A stretch of DNA of 57,284 nt from Acidithiobacillus sulfuriphilus (GCF_003721225.1 NZ_RIZI01000189.1:1-57284), one strand, 5' to 3'. Shown: positions 11,432-20,780, numbered from the stretch's first letter. The notes: generated from the letters alone by a model not told the origin. Made by a program: numbers and translations.

Positions 11432-12062
11432 GGGTCCGTTCCTCCGTAAAGCGCTGGAACAGGGCATAGTGGGAATCGCCGCAATGCCCGGAGCGATAGC
11501 GGCTCCAGCCCTGGGGCAAGGCCCCTTCCGGCCACTGCTCGGTGGCTGTACTTTCCAGATAAATCATAGCGTTGTCCGCCAGGCAACGACCGGCAAAGAG
11601 CAGCGGCGCCAGGCGTGCCGGCCAACCCTGGTGGAAGGGGGGATCGGCCAGGATGACATCAAAGGATTGGCCGCAGTCGCGCAAAAAAGCCAGGGCGTCG
11701 GTACCGACAATCTGTGCCTGAGCAGCAGCGCAGGCCGTCACATTTTCCGCAAGGATCTGCCGGTGACGCGGGTTTTTTTCCACAAAAACCACCGCTCCGG
11801 CGCCCCGGGACAGGGCCTCCAGGCCCAAGGCGCCGCTGCCGGCGAAAAGATCCAGCACCCGGGCGCCGATGATGTCGGACGCGAGCCAGTTGAACAGGGT
11901 TTCACGCACCACCCCCGGCGTTGGCCGCAGACCCGTGCCGGGCAAGGTGCGCAGGCGGCGCCCCCGGCAGCGGCCGGCAATGATGTGGATGCTCACCGGC
12001 CGCCCTGCGCCGGGGCGTTGTCCCATCCCGCCCATCGGTGGATAATGTCCGCCATCATTCAT
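11424..12062 (-). CDS. rsmD: 16S rRNA (guanine966-N2)-methyltransferase
   Basis: Methylates G966 of 16S rRNA in assembled 30S particles, using SAM. Signatures are the N-terminal IIAGxxRGRRL rRNA-binding strand, RPTPGVVRETLFNWL, the SAM loop DLFAGSGALGLEALSRG and the DPPF catalytic motif. The start is uncertain: ATG at 12062 has a purine-rich site almost touching it, and Met10, Met13 or a GTG before the conserved domain are alternatives; the first ~20 residues are not conserved. It is transcribed divergently from ftsY, with only about 23 bp between, an arrangement shared with E. coli. Confidence 0.93.
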   Translation of the reverse strand: MNDGGHYPPMGGMGQRPGAGRPVSIHIIAGRCRGRRLRTLPGTGLRPTPGVVRETLFNWLASDIIGARVLDLFAGSGALGLEALSRGAGAVVFVEKNPRHRQILAENVTACAAAQAQIVGTDALAFLRDCGQSFDVILADPPFHQGWPARLAPLLFAGRCLADNAMIYLESTATEQWPEGALPQGWSRYRSGHCGDSHYALFQRFTEERTHG

Positions 12063-12085
12063 TCTCCTGCTCTGGCCGCACGTCC

Positions 12086-13174
12086 ATGCTCAACTGGTTC
12101 AAGGGTAACAAAACACCGCCACTGCGGGAAACGACCGATCCGGCAGAGACCGCTCCCGTAGCGTTTTCTGCCGCGGAGGTGGCCGTTGTCCCTCCCGCAT
12201 CGGCAACGGCGGGCTTGCCGGCGGAATCCTCCCCGGCGGAGCCGGGCAAAAAGGGCCTTTTCGCCCGGCTGAAGGAGGGTTTGAGCCATAGCCGCGAACA
12301 ACTGACCAGCGGCGTGGAACGCTTGGTTTTCGGCAAGAAGGAGATCGATGCCGAACTGCTGGAGGATCTGGAGGCCCTCTTGCTCCAGGCCGATCTCGGC
12401 ATGGCGGCGACCCAGGAAATGATGGCGGCCGTGACCGAAAAGGTGCGGCGCAAGGAACTCTCCGATCCCCAGGCCCTGACGGCGGCCCTGCGCGCGGCGC
12501 TGCTGGATATCCTGCGCCCGCGGGCGGCCCAGTGGTCGCCGCGCAAGGGCGAAACCCAGGTGGTGATGATGGTGGGCATCAACGGCGCCGGCAAGACCAC
12601 CACCATCGGCAAGCTCGCCGCGCGCTGGAAGGGCGAGGGTTTCGGCGTGCTGCTGGCCGCCGGCGATACCTTTCGCGCCGCGGCGGTGGAGCAGTTGCAG
12701 GGTTGGGGCGAGCGCGCGCAGGTGCCGGTGGTGGCCCAGGGCAGCGGCGCCGACAGCGCGTCCGTCATTTACGACGCCTACGCCGCCGCCCGGGCACGGG
12801 GCAGCGAGGTGCTCATTGCCGATACGGCCGGACGCCTGCACACCCAGGGGCACCTCATGGAGGAGCTGAAAAAGGTCAAGCGCGTCCTGGCCAAGCTGGA
12901 TCCCGCCGCGCCGCAGCAGATCTGGCTGGTGCTGGATGCCGGCACGGGTCAGAATGCCCTGAATCAGGCCCGTCAGTTCCACGAGGCCGTGGGGTTGACG
13001 GGTATCTGCATCACCAAGCTGGATGGGACCGCCAAGGGCGGCGTGGTAGCGGCCGTGGCCAAGGCCCTGCCCATCCCCATTCGCTATGTGGGCGTGGGGG
13101 AGGGGGTGGAGGACCTCCGCCCCTTTGATCCCCAGGCCTTTGTCGACGCACTCTTCGCGGAGAAGACCGGATGA
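12086..13174 (+). CDS. ftsY: signal recognition particle receptor FtsY
   Basis: GTPase receptor that docks SRP-ribosome complexes at the inner membrane for co-translational insertion. With the ATG at 12086 it has 362 residues: a short Ala/Pro-rich A region (about 70 residues), the helical N domain (LFGKKEIDAELLEDLE pattern) and the G domain with GINGAGKTTT (about 163-172), DTAGRL and TKLDGTAKGG. An upstream in-frame GTG at 12038 has no support. It overlaps ftsE by ATGA; ftsY-ftsE-ftsX-rpoH is the classic order. Confidence 0.96.
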   Translation: MLNWFKGNKTPPLRETTDPAETAPVAFSAAEVAVVPPASATAGLPAESSPAEPGKKGLFARLKEGLSHSREQLTSGVERLVFGKKEIDAELLEDLEALLLQADLGMAATQEMMAAVTEKVRRKELSDPQALTAALRAALLDILRPRAAQWSPRKGETQVVMMVGINGAGKTTTIGKLAARWKGEGFGVLLAAGDTFRAAAVEQLQGWGERAQVPVVAQGSGADSASVIYDAYAAARARGSEVLIADTAGRLHTQGHLMEELKKVKRVLAKLDPAAPQQIWLVLDAGTGQNALNQARQFHEAVGLTGICITKLDGTAKGGVVAAVAKALPIPIRYVGVGEGVEDLRPFDPQAFVDALFAEKTG

Positions 13175-13839
13175 TTCGTCTGATCAATGTCACCAAGCAT
13201 TACCCGGGCCGCCACCATGTGCTGCGGGAAGTGAATCTGCATCTGCGCAAGGGAGAAATGGCGTTGCTCACCGGACCCTCCGGGGCGGGAAAAAGCACCC
13301 TGCTCAAGATGTTGCTGCGCCTCGAAGGCGTCAGCAACGGCACCCTGATGGTGAACGGCGTGGATCTGTCCACCCTCAAACGCCGCCATATCCCCGCCTA
13401 CCGGCGTCGCATCGGCGTGGTCTTTCAGGACCACAAGCTGCTCATGGACCGGGATTTGTTCAGCAATGTCGCCTTGACCCTGCAGGTGGCTGGCCTGCCC
13501 GACCGGCAGGTGCAAAGCCGGGTGCGGGCGGCCCTCGATAAGGTGGGGCTGGGCGATCGCCTGCGCGAGTATCCCGCCACCCTGTCGGGAGGCGAACAGC
13601 AGCGGGTAGGGATCGCCCGGGCCATCGTCCATACGCCGGAAATCCTCCTGGCGGACGAACCCACCGGCAATCTGGATCCGCGCCTGAGCAATGAGATCCT
13701 CGATCTCTTTCGCGACTTTCATCACCACGGCACGACGGTGCTCATCGCCACCCATGACCAGGGTCAGATCGATCGTCTGGGCCTGCCGGTATTGCGGCTG
13801 GAAGGGGGGCGCCTACACGCGCCGGAGGATCACCAGTGA
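13171..13839 (+). CDS. ftsE: cell-division ABC transporter ATPase FtsE
   Basis: Cytoplasmic ATPase subunit of FtsEX, which controls septal peptidoglycan hydrolases rather than moving a substrate. 222 residues with Walker A GPSGAGKST (35-43), the Q-loop FQDHKLL, ABC signature LSGGEQQR (about 142-149), Walker B ILLADEPTGNLD and the switch His in ATHD. The start overlaps ftsY (ATGA) and its stop overlaps the GTG of ftsX (GTGA), implying coupled translation. Confidence 0.97.
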   Translation: MIRLINVTKHYPGRHHVLREVNLHLRKGEMALLTGPSGAGKSTLLKMLLRLEGVSNGTLMVNGVDLSTLKRRHIPAYRRRIGVVFQDHKLLMDRDLFSNVALTLQVAGLPDRQVQSRVRAALDKVGLGDRLREYPATLSGGEQQRVGIARAIVHTPEILLADEPTGNLDPRLSNEILDLFRDFHHHGTTVLIATHDQGQIDRLGLPVLRLEGGRLHAPEDHQ

Positions 13840-14741
13840 ATCTGCACATCCGTATCGAAGCGGGCCGGAACGCCCTGTCGGCCTTGGGTCGACAACCCAT
13901 TTCCACGGCGATGACCGTCCTCGCCCTGGCCATCGTCATTGCCCTGCCGGTGGGCCTCTTCACCGTTCTGACCAACATGGAAAACCTCCTCGGCAACTGG
14001 CGCAATCAGGCGCAAATCTCCCTTTTCCTGCATAAGGATGCGAGTCCGCAAGCGATCCAGCACTTGCAAAAGGCCCTGGCGCAAACCAAAGGCGTGGTTG
14101 AGGTACGCTATGTCAGCGCCGACGCGGCCCTGGCCGAGTTCCAGAAACACAGTGGCATGGTGGCGGCCATTCAGACCCTGGGAGAAAATCCCCTGCCGGC
14201 CTCCTTTGTGGTGCAGTTGGATCCGCTCCGCTACCCACCCAGCGCCCTGCAGCAGCTCATTGGGCATTGGGCGCAGGACCCCGCCGTGGCCACTGCCCAG
14301 TCGGATCTCCATTGGGTCGCCCGCCTGCAGGCCATCCTTGCCTTGGGCCAGCGCGCTGCCCTCATCTTGGCCGTGCTGCTGGCCCTGGGGGCGGTGCTGG
14401 TCATGGGCAACACCATCCGCCTGCACATCGCCCAGCGCCGGGACGAAATCGACGTGGCCAGTCTGGTGGGCGCCACCCGCAGCTTCATTCGCCGCCCCTT
14501 CCTTTATCAGGGCTTGTTGCAGGGCGCCGTGGCGGGCCTCGTTGCCTGGGGCATCGTCGTGGCCGCCTTCTACTGGCTGCAGGTGCCGGTGGATCGCCTC
14601 GCCGCCCTGTATGGTACGCAGTTCAATCTGGTAGCCCTCACCCCGGAGCAGGGCGCCACCTTGGTGATTGCCAGCGCCCTGCTCGGCTGGTTGGGCTCGC
14701 TCCTTGCGGTGGGGCGGCATCTCGACCATACTTTTGCGTAG
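13836..14741 (+). CDS. ftsX: cell-division protein FtsX
   Basis: Membrane partner of FtsE; relays its ATPase cycle to periplasmic activators of cell-wall amidases. The 301-residue product has an N-terminal helix (TVLALAIVIALPVGLF), a periplasmic loop of about 130 residues, then three more membrane segments, the four-helix FtsX layout. The start is GTG at 13836, overlapping the ftsE stop as GTGA. Confidence 0.94.
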   Translation: MNLHIRIEAGRNALSALGRQPISTAMTVLALAIVIALPVGLFTVLTNMENLLGNWRNQAQISLFLHKDASPQAIQHLQKALAQTKGVVEVRYVSADAALAEFQKHSGMVAAIQTLGENPLPASFVVQLDPLRYPPSALQQLIGHWAQDPAVATAQSDLHWVARLQAILALGQRAALILAVLLALGAVLVMGNTIRLHIAQRRDEIDVASLVGATRSFIRRPFLYQGLLQGAVAGLVAWGIVVAAFYWLQVPVDRLAALYGTQFNLVALTPEQGATLVIASALLGWLGSLLAVGRHLDHTFA

Positions 14742-14828
14742 TTTCCTGCTTCTGCTTGGGCATTTTCCCGCAGAACCTTTCGCCAACTCATCGGTCCAAT
14801 GAAGTAATTATTGGCATGAGGTTTGCTT

Positions 14829-15686
14829 ATGAATGACATGGCATTAGTGACTAGAGAACTGGCAAGTGCCGATGGTCTTTCCGGCTATCTGCGCTTTGTC
14901 AACAGCCAACCGCTCCTTGATGGAGAGGAGGAGCATCGCTTGGCCCTGCGCCTGCGCGACGACGACGACCTGGACGCTGCCAAGCGCCTGGTCTTGAGCC
15001 ACCTGCGTTTTGTGGTGCGCGTGGCCCGGGGTTACCGAGGCTATGGGCTGCCCGAGGCGGACCTGATTCAGGAAGGCAATATCGGCCTGATGAAGGCCGT
15101 CAAGCGCTTCGACCCCGATCACGGCGTGCGCCTGGTATCCTTTGCCGTCCACTGGATCAAGGCCGAGATGCACGAATTCATCCTGCGCAACTGGCGCATC
15201 GTCAAGGTGGCCACCACCAAGGCCCAACGCAAGCTCTTTTTCAATCTGCGCTCCAGCCGCTCCAAGCTGGGCTGGCTGCAGGGGGAGGAGAGCGAGGCCA
15301 TTGCCCGGGAATTGGGCGTGAGTCAGGAGGCGGTCCTGGAAATGGAAGGGCGCATGTCCGGCCATGATTTCTCCCTCAACGCCGATCCGGATGACGGTAT
15401 GGATACGGGGCGGGTCTTTGAGTTGGCGGACCCCGGCGCAACGCCGGCAGAGCGGTTGCTCGAAGGCGACTGGGACTGCCAGCAGCATCAGGCCCTGCAG
15501 CGAGCCCTGGCCACTCTGCCCCAGCGCGACCGTTACATCATCGAAAACCGCTGGCTCAATGAAGATCCCAAGACCCTGCAGGCGTTGGGCGATGAGCTGG
15601 GGGTTTCGGCGGAGCGGGTACGGCAACTGGAAAAAACCAGCATGGGCAAGCTGCGTCAGCAGATGATGGATTACGCCGAGGCGTGA
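14829..15686 (+). CDS. rpoH: RNA polymerase heat-shock sigma factor RpoH
   Basis: Sigma-32 directs transcription of chaperone and protease genes. The 285-residue protein has regions 2 and 4 in order, and the diagnostic RpoH box QRKLFFNLR (133-141), which distinguishes it from RpoD and RpoS. ATG at 14829 follows GAGG by about eight bases; a TTG two codons earlier is unlikely. It lies 87 bp behind ftsX and its stop overlaps the GTG of a DsrE-like gene. Likely regulon members hslVU and ftsH are also in this window. Confidence 0.96.
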   Translation: MNDMALVTRELASADGLSGYLRFVNSQPLLDGEEEHRLALRLRDDDDLDAAKRLVLSHLRFVVRVARGYRGYGLPEADLIQEGNIGLMKAVKRFDPDHGVRLVSFAVHWIKAEMHEFILRNWRIVKVATTKAQRKLFFNLRSSRSKLGWLQGEESEAIARELGVSQEAVLEMEGRMSGHDFSLNADPDDGMDTGRVFELADPGATPAERLLEGDWDCQQHQALQRALATLPQRDRYIIENRWLNEDPKTLQALGDELGVSAERVRQLEKTSMGKLRQQMMDYAEA

Positions 15687-16015
15687 GGGCCGTGTTGCTG
15701 TTTCATATTGACGATGCCGGGCGCTGGCCGACCTTGCTCGCCAACCTGCGCAATGCGCATACGGCCGATCCGGAGCGTCCTTTGCAGGTGATCGCCAATG
15801 GCCAGGCGCCCGTGGCCCTTTGGGCCAAGGGCCATTGGCGCCGGGAGATGGAAGAACTCGCTGCGGCAGGCGTCATGGTGGGTATCTGCCGAAACAGCTT
15901 GCGCAATCTGGGCCTGGATCCGGAGGAATGCCCTGCGGGCAGCGTTCTGGTGCCCGCAGGAATCATCGCCATTGCCGATGCCCAAGGGGGCGGGGCCCTT
16001 TATCTCAAGCCGTAG
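15683..16015 (+). CDS. DsrE/DsrF-like sulfur-relay family protein
   Basis: A 110-residue protein of the DsrE-like fold (COG1416 style), recognised by the VLLFHIDD first strand, the VIANGQAP turn, the CRNSLRNLG helix and the ending VLVPAGIIAIADAQ...LYLKP. Relatives bind or relay sulfur or act in small-molecule binding; the substrate here is unknown. Cys69 and Cys83 are the only cysteines, and Cys69 sits where sulfur-carrying relatives have theirs. GTG start overlaps the rpoH stop (GTGA), so it should be translated with the heat-shock sigma factor. Confidence 0.8.
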   Translation: MRAVLLFHIDDAGRWPTLLANLRNAHTADPERPLQVIANGQAPVALWAKGHWRREMEELAAAGVMVGICRNSLRNLGLDPEECPAGSVLVPAGIIAIADAQGGGALYLKP

Positions 16016-16024
16016 CCAAAACGG

Positions 16025-16091
16025 GTAGGAGCGGCCCATGGCCGCGACAAAAACCGGCGGCAGCGAGGTCGCGGCCATGGGCCGCTCCTAC
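16025..16091. repeat. REP-like inverted repeat, 24-bp perfect arms
   Basis: Arms 16025-16048 and 16068-16091 are exact reverse complements starting GTAGGAGCGGCCCATGGCC, separated by a 19-bp loop. The GTAGGAGCGG head is the hallmark of REP elements in Pseudomonas and Xanthomonas-type genomes. It lies between the convergent DsrE-like and hslU genes and may act as a two-way transcription end or mRNA stabiliser. A related palindrome is at 20741-20780. Confidence 0.85.
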
Positions 16092-16131
16092 GCTTGTTTC
16101 CAGGCTATCCAGAGATGATCCGGATAATCCG

Positions 16132-17454
16132 TCAAAGAATATAACGCGACAAATCTTCATCCTGTGCCAGATCCTGCAGACGCTCATCCACATAGTTGCG
16201 GTCCACCCGGAGGCTTTCCCCGCCCGCATCGGGGGCAGCGAAGGAGATATCTTCCAGGAGCCGCTCCATGACCGTGTGCAGCCGCCGCGCGCCGATGTTC
16301 TCCACGCGCTCGTTCACCTGCTGGGCGATCTCGGCAATGCGGCGCACGCCGTCTTCGGTGAACGCCAGTTGCACGCCATCGCTGGCCAGTAGCGCCGTGT
16401 ATTGCCGGGTGAGGGCGTTTTCTGGTTCCTGGAGGATGCGCACCAGGTCTTCCGCCACCAGGGGGCTGAGCTCGACGCGGATGGGCAGGCGCCCCTGCAA
16501 CTCCGGGATGAGGTCCGCGGGCTTGCTCAGGTGAAAGGCCCCCGAGGCAATGAAGAGGATATGATCCGTCTTCACCATGCCGTAGCGGGTGCTGACGGTA
16601 CAGCCCTCCACCAGGGGGAGGAGATCCCGCTGCACCCCCTCCCGCGAGATATCGGGCCCGCTGCCGGCGCCGCTGCGCGCCGCCACTTTGTCGATTTCGT
16701 CGATGAAGACGATCCCTCCGGACTGCACGCGTTCCAGGGCCGTGATCTTGATGTCCTCCTCATTGACCAGCTTGGCCGCTTCCTCTTCCGTGAGCAGGCG
16801 CAGCGCCTCGGCCACGGTCACCTTGCGCGGGTGCGTCTTGCCCTGGCCGATGTTGGCAAAGAGATCGCGCAATTGCGCCGTCATCTCCTCCATCCCCGGC
16901 GGTGCCATGATCTCCACCCCGGCCTTGGGCGCCACGACTTCGATTTCGATCTCCTGGGTATTGAGCCGGCCTTCGCGCAGCATCTTGCGAAACTTCTGGC
17001 GGGTGCCCTCATCCTGGCGCGGAAGATGGCTGTCCCGGGGGCCGGGCACCAGGATGTCCAGGACCCGGTCCTCGGCCAGTTCCTCGGCGCGCTGGCGCAT
17101 GGTGTCCATGCGTTCGGCCCGGGTCATGGTCACCGCCATTTCGGTCAGATCGCGGATGATGGACTCCACGTCCTTGCCCACATAGCCCACTTCCGTGAAC
17201 TTGGTGGCCTCCACCTTCACAAAGGGCGCACCGGCCAGTTGCGCCAGGCGGCGGGCGATCTCCGTCTTGCCCACCCCCGTCGGACCGATCATGAGGATGT
17301 TCTTGGGCGTGATCTCGTCGCGCAGGGGCGGCTCCACCTGGGCGCGCCGCCAGCGATTGCGCAGGGCGATGGCCACGGCCCGCTTGGCATCGGCCTGACC
17401 GATGATGTACTTGTCGAGTTCCTGGACGATTTCGCGGGGGGTCATCTGGGACAT
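16132..17454 (-). CDS. hslU: HslU ATPase subunit of HslVU protease
   Basis: AAA+ unfoldase that feeds substrates into the HslV peptidase chamber. The 440-residue protein has Walker [10 protein letters not shown] (57-65), the pore motif GYVGKDVE, the I domain, Walker [10 protein letters not shown] and the sensor region, ending in the LSRYIL tail that docks into HslV. It begins one base after the hslV stop. HslVU is a classic sigma-32 target and rpoH lies just beyond the convergent junction. Confidence 0.97.
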   Translation of the reverse strand: MSQMTPREIVQELDKYIIGQADAKRAVAIALRNRWRRAQVEPPLRDEITPKNILMIGPTGVGKTEIARRLAQLAGAPFVKVEATKFTEVGYVGKDVESIIRDLTEMAVTMTRAERMDTMRQRAEELAEDRVLDILVPGPRDSHLPRQDEGTRQKFRKMLREGRLNTQEIEIEVVAPKAGVEIMAPPGMEEMTAQLRDLFANIGQGKTHPRKVTVAEALRLLTEEEAAKLVNEEDIKITALERVQSGGIVFIDEIDKVAARSGAGSGPDISREGVQRDLLPLVEGCTVSTRYGMVKTDHILFIASGAFHLSKPADLIPELQGRLPIRVELSPLVAEDLVRILQEPENALTRQYTALLASDGVQLAFTEDGVRRIAEIAQQVNERVENIGARRLHTVMERLLEDISFAAPDAGGESLRVDRNYVDERLQDLAQDEDLSRYIL

Positions 17455-17455
17455 G

Positions 17456-17995
17456 TCAGAGTTCTTCTATCAGGTGATGGTGATTGGTGTAGATGCAGAT
17501 ATCGCCGGCAATATTCATGGCGCGTTCGGCGATGGCGCGGGGCGGCAGATCCGTATGCTCCAGGAGGGCGCGGGCGGCCGCCTGGGCGTAGGGGCCGCCG
17601 GAACCGATGGCGATGATCCCCCACTCCGGCTCCAGCACATCGCCCTGACCGGTGATGATCAGGCTTTGTTGGCGGTCTGCCACCGCGAGCATGGCCTCCA
17701 GGCGGCGCAGGACGCGGTCGGTGCGCCATTCCTTGGCCAGTTCCACCGCCGCTTTGGCCAGTTGGCCGGGGTGGGCCTTGAGCTTGGATTCAAAGCGCTC
17801 CAGCAGGGTAAAGGCATCCGCTGTGGCACCGGCGAAGCCCACCAGCACCTCCGGATCCAGGCGGCGCACTTTGCGCGCATTGCCTTTCATCACGGTGTTG
17901 CCGAAGGTCACCTGGCCGTCACCGGCCATGACCACCGCCTCCCCGCGCCGCACCGAAAGGATAGTAGTGCCATGGAACTGCTGCATTTCCGTCAT
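17456..17995 (-). CDS. hslV: HslV peptidase subunit of HslVU protease
   Basis: Threonine peptidase forming a double hexamer capped by HslU. The 179-residue precursor has a nine-residue leader (MTEMQQFHG) ahead of the catalytic TTILSVRRG, so Thr10 becomes the mature N-terminal nucleophile; E. coli has only the initiator Met there. [21 protein letters not shown] and IGSGGPYA are the family motifs. GGGAG precedes the ATG, which overlaps the xerC stop. Confidence 0.97.
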   Translation of the reverse strand: MTEMQQFHGTTILSVRRGEAVVMAGDGQVTFGNTVMKGNARKVRRLDPEVLVGFAGATADAFTLLERFESKLKAHPGQLAKAAVELAKEWRTDRVLRRLEAMLAVADRQQSLIITGQGDVLEPEWGIIAIGSGGPYAQAAARALLEHTDLPPRAIAERAMNIAGDICIYTNHHHLIEEL

Positions 17996-18915
17996 GATGC
18001 TCCCTGCTTAGGAGGAAGAGGTGGGGAAGGCTGTTTTGCCCGGGGATGGTTCTCATCATAAACCTTGGCCAATTGCTGGTAATCCAGGTGGGTGTAAATG
18101 GCCGTGGTGCCGATGCCCGCATGGCCCAGGTATTCCTGTACCGCGCGCAGGTCTCCGGCGGACTGCAGGAAATGGCTGGCGGCGCTGTGGCGCAGGGTGT
18201 GGGGGTGGAGGTGCTGCCCCAGCCGCGTCCGCCCCGCGCGCTCCACCCGGTCCTGCACGCTGCGCACGGACATGCGCCGCCCGCTGCGATTGATGAAAAC
18301 CGCCGTCTCTCCTTCTTGGGCCAGTTCCCTACGCAGTTCCAGATAACGGTCCAGGGCGAGCAGGGCGGGTTTGCCCACGGGTACCAGCCGCACCTTTTGC
18401 CCCTTGCCGGTCACCCTGACGCTGCCTTCGCGCCGATCCAGATCGTCCAGACCCAGCCCCACCAGTTCGCTGACCCGCAGGGCGCTGGAGTAGAGCAATT
18501 CCAGTATTGCCTGATCGCGCCGCAAGAGGAAGGAATCGGGAGCCGACCCGGCCAGCATCAGCGCCTGGGCCTGGTCCACCGCCAGCCAGTCGGGCAGGGG
18601 GTGCTCCTCCTTGGGGATGGGAAAATCCAGGGCGGGATTCGGCAACTGGGGCGTCTGCCGTTGCCCATGGCGGTACAAGGCGCGCAGGGCCGCAAAACGC
18701 CGGCGTAGGCTGCGCACCCCGACCCCCCGCGCCCGTTCGCTCATGATAAAGGCGCGCAATACGGCGCGATCCACCTGCTCCAAGCCGTCGATCCCGTGAT
18801 TTTGGAGGAATGCCGCAAAGCGTCCCAGGTCGTCGCCGTAGGCCGCCAGCGTCGCCGGGCTCACCCTGCCGCTGTCAGCCAGTTGCGCGAGGAAGGCCGC
18901 CACGGCTTCCTGCAT
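17992..18915 (-). CDS. xerC: site-specific tyrosine recombinase XerC
   Basis: With XerD resolves chromosome dimers at dif sites. The 307-residue protein has an N-terminal SAM-like DNA-binding domain and a catalytic domain with Arg147, Lys171, His239, Arg242, His265 and Tyr274 in the motifs ALRVSE, GKGQK, HTLRHS, LGHAG and IYTHLD. The final segment is basic and Pro-rich. The dapF-DUF484-xerC order matches E. coli dapF-yigA-xerC and supports XerC over XerD. Confidence 0.94.
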   Translation of the reverse strand: MQEAVAAFLAQLADSGRVSPATLAAYGDDLGRFAAFLQNHGIDGLEQVDRAVLRAFIMSERARGVGVRSLRRRFAALRALYRHGQRQTPQLPNPALDFPIPKEEHPLPDWLAVDQAQALMLAGSAPDSFLLRRDQAILELLYSSALRVSELVGLGLDDLDRREGSVRVTGKGQKVRLVPVGKPALLALDRYLELRRELAQEGETAVFINRSGRRMSVRSVQDRVERAGRTRLGQHLHPHTLRHSAASHFLQSAGDLRAVQEYLGHAGIGTTAIYTHLDYQQLAKVYDENHPRAKQPSPPLPPKQGAS

Positions 18916-19610
18916 CAGGGTTCCGCCAGGCAGCGATCCAGGGCGGCCACCACCAGACGCCCGATCTGATCCAGCACATCCACACCGGCCTCGGGTTCAT
19001 ACCGGCCAGGATCGTTGCTGCCCAGCACGATGGCCCCTTGGGCATTGTCGCCGCGCAAGGGAATCAGGGCCAGGGATGCCAAACTGGCTCCTTCGCCACC
19101 GAAAAGATCGCTGCGCAGGCCCGGTTCCAGCGCAATGCCGCTCGCCGCTCGCGCCGCCGGCGCCAGCACGCTCAGGCCGCGAAAATCCGCCTCGGCCAGG
19201 ATGGCGGCCTGCCCCGCTACCCCCGGCAGGGCTTCGCGTGTGACCAAAGCCAGATATTCCACATGAAAATGATCCCGCAGATGCCGTTGCACCACCTCCA
19301 GCACCCCCCCGCAATCGAGGCTCTGCAGGAGGGCCACCGCCAGATCCAGCAGGCCGGCACCCAGCTCGGCATTCTGCCGCACCACGCTGAGCACCGCGTC
19401 AATGCGCTGGTGCAATTGCCCGTTTTGCTGGCGCAGCAGGGCGATCTGCCGCTCCAGCAGGGAGGCCGCCGAGCCGCGTCCCACGTGGGGCAGGGTCATG
19501 GCCGCCAGGAGATCCTCCTGATCCCAAAGAAAATCCGGATGCGCCCGCAGATAGGCCAGCACTGCCTCGGCCTCCGGAGTGTTCGCCGCCGCCACCGCCA
19601 ACTCAGTCAT
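18915..19610 (-). CDS. DUF484 family protein
   Basis: A 231-residue GAF-like protein of unknown role (YigA relative). Features seen: an N-terminal helix ending HPDFLWDQEDLLAAM, which is the DUF484 signature, a coiled-coil segment (LLERQIALLRQQNGQLHQRI) and a C-terminal GAF-like sensor domain with GAIVLGSNDPGRYEP. The ATG at 19610 overlaps the dapF stop by eight bases and its GGGAGG site directly abuts the start. A longer frame begins at 19667 but would overlap dapF by 65 bp. Confidence 0.88.
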   Translation of the reverse strand: MTELAVAAANTPEAEAVLAYLRAHPDFLWDQEDLLAAMTLPHVGRGSAASLLERQIALLRQQNGQLHQRIDAVLSVVRQNAELGAGLLDLAVALLQSLDCGGVLEVVQRHLRDHFHVEYLALVTREALPGVAGQAAILAEADFRGLSVLAPAARAASGIALEPGLRSDLFGGEGASLASLALIPLRGDNAQGAIVLGSNDPGRYEPEAGVDVLDQIGRLVVAALDRCLAEP

Positions 19611-19779
19611 CCTCCCAGTGGGTGGCCGGGTAGTTCTCGGGGCCGCAGTGGATCTCCAGGGCGGCAATGTGGCGGGCCAGGGTTTCCCCTTCCGCGTCCG
19701 TCAGCTTGCGGAGGAAATCCAGTTCCCGTTGATCCGCATTCAATTGTTGGGCAATCTGTTCCAAGGTTGCTTCGCGCAT
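19603..19779 (-). CDS. possible internal start: 58-residue C-terminal protein of dapF frame
   Basis: ATG at 19779, in frame with dapF, is preceded by AGGAGGA at about five bases, one of the strongest ribosome-binding sites in the window. It would make a 58-residue acidic, helical protein starting MREATLEQIAQQLNADQREL and ending in the same TGA as dapF. It may be a once separate small gene joined to dapF by loss of the dapF stop, or a second product of the same frame. I do not recognise a family. Confidence 0.45.
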   Translation of the reverse strand: MREATLEQIAQQLNADQRELDFLRKLTDAEGETLARHIAALEIHCGPENYPATHWEDD

Positions 19780-20661
19780 CGTTCCTCCTGCTGCTTCCGG
19801 TGCAAAGGCCCAGACCCCGTCGAATACCACGCGCGCCGGGCCGGTCATGGTTAAAGGGGTACCCGGACCCTGCCAGCGGATCTCCAGCGTGCCGCCGGGC
19901 AGGGTCACCCGGACCGTTTCATCCAGCAGGCCCCATCGCTGGCCCGCCACCACGGCCGCGCAGGCATTGCTGCCGCAGGCCAGGGTTTCGCCGGCCCCGC
20001 GCTCCCAGACGCGCAAACGCAGGTGCTGCCGGTCGTCAATCTCCACAAAACCGACATTGCTGCGGCGCGGAAAGGCCGGGTGTTGTTCCAGTTTCGGTCC
20101 CAGGGAAGCCACCGGTGCGCTGTCCACCCGTTCCGTCAGCAGCAGCGCATGGGGATTGCCCATACCGACAGCCGCGATGCACACGGCCTGACCATCCACG
20201 TCCAGGGTATAGCTAGCGGCCGAGCGGTCCGCCAGGAAAGGGATGGCCGCGGGTTCCAGTTGCGGCACCCCCATATTCACCATCACCTGACCGTCCTCCT
20301 GCACATGCAATTCCAGGCGCCCGCCGCGGGTCTCCACGGGAATGTCCCGCTTCTCGCTAAGGCCTGCCCGGCGTACAAAGAGGGCAAAGCAGCGCGCGCC
20401 ATTGCCGCACTGCTCCACCTCCCCGCCATCGGCGTTAAAGATACGATAGCGAAAGTCGCAGTCTGCCCGGGTGCTAGGCTCCACCAGCAGGACCTGATCA
20501 CAGCCGATACCGAAATGGCGATCCGCCAGGGCGCGAATGTCCTCCGGACGCAAGATCACGCGCTGGCGAATGCCATCAAAAACGACGAAGTCATTGCCCA
20601 AGCCCTCCATTTTGGTGAAACGCAGGGCAGTGGGCTTTGAATCAGACAATGTGGTAGCCAT
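19603..20661 (-). CDS. dapF: diaminopimelate epimerase with C-terminal extension
   Basis: Converts LL- to meso-diaminopimelate for lysine and peptidoglycan synthesis. The two catalytic cysteines are Cys85 (EQCGNGARC) and Cys229 (TLACGSNAC), with the usual two-fold pseudo-symmetric domains. The core ends near residue 284 (VVFDGVW), where normal DapF stops; here the frame continues for about 68 residues into a charged helical segment. An in-frame ATG at codon 295 (19779) in that extension has a near-ideal AGGAGGA site. The start at 20661 lacks a clear ribosome-binding site. Confidence 0.92.
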   Translation of the reverse strand: MATTLSDSKPTALRFTKMEGLGNDFVVFDGIRQRVILRPEDIRALADRHFGIGCDQVLLVEPSTRADCDFRYRIFNADGGEVEQCGNGARCFALFVRRAGLSEKRDIPVETRGGRLELHVQEDGQVMVNMGVPQLEPAAIPFLADRSAASYTLDVDGQAVCIAAVGMGNPHALLLTERVDSAPVASLGPKLEQHPAFPRRSNVGFVEIDDRQHLRLRVWERGAGETLACGSNACAAVVAGQRWGLLDETVRVTLPGGTLEIRWQGPGTPLTMTGPARVVFDGVWAFAPEAAGGTMREATLEQIAQQLNADQRELDFLRKLTDAEGETLARHIAALEIHCGPENYPATHWEDD

Positions 20662-20740
20662 GGCAGGAGTGTATCAATGTCTTTTCCAGGAGGACAGAGC
20701 GCTGTGGATGGCTTGGGCGCGCGTTGGCCTGGAATGCGGC

Positions 20741-20780
20741 GTAGGAGCGGCCCATGGCCGCGGCCATGGGCCGCTCCTAC
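20741..20780. repeat. perfect 40-bp REP-like palindrome
   Basis: GTAGGAGCGGCCCATGGCCG followed directly by its exact reverse complement, with no spacer. The first 20 bases match the arm of the 16025-16091 element exactly. It lies 80 bp upstream of dapF on the far side from its start. Confidence 0.88.
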
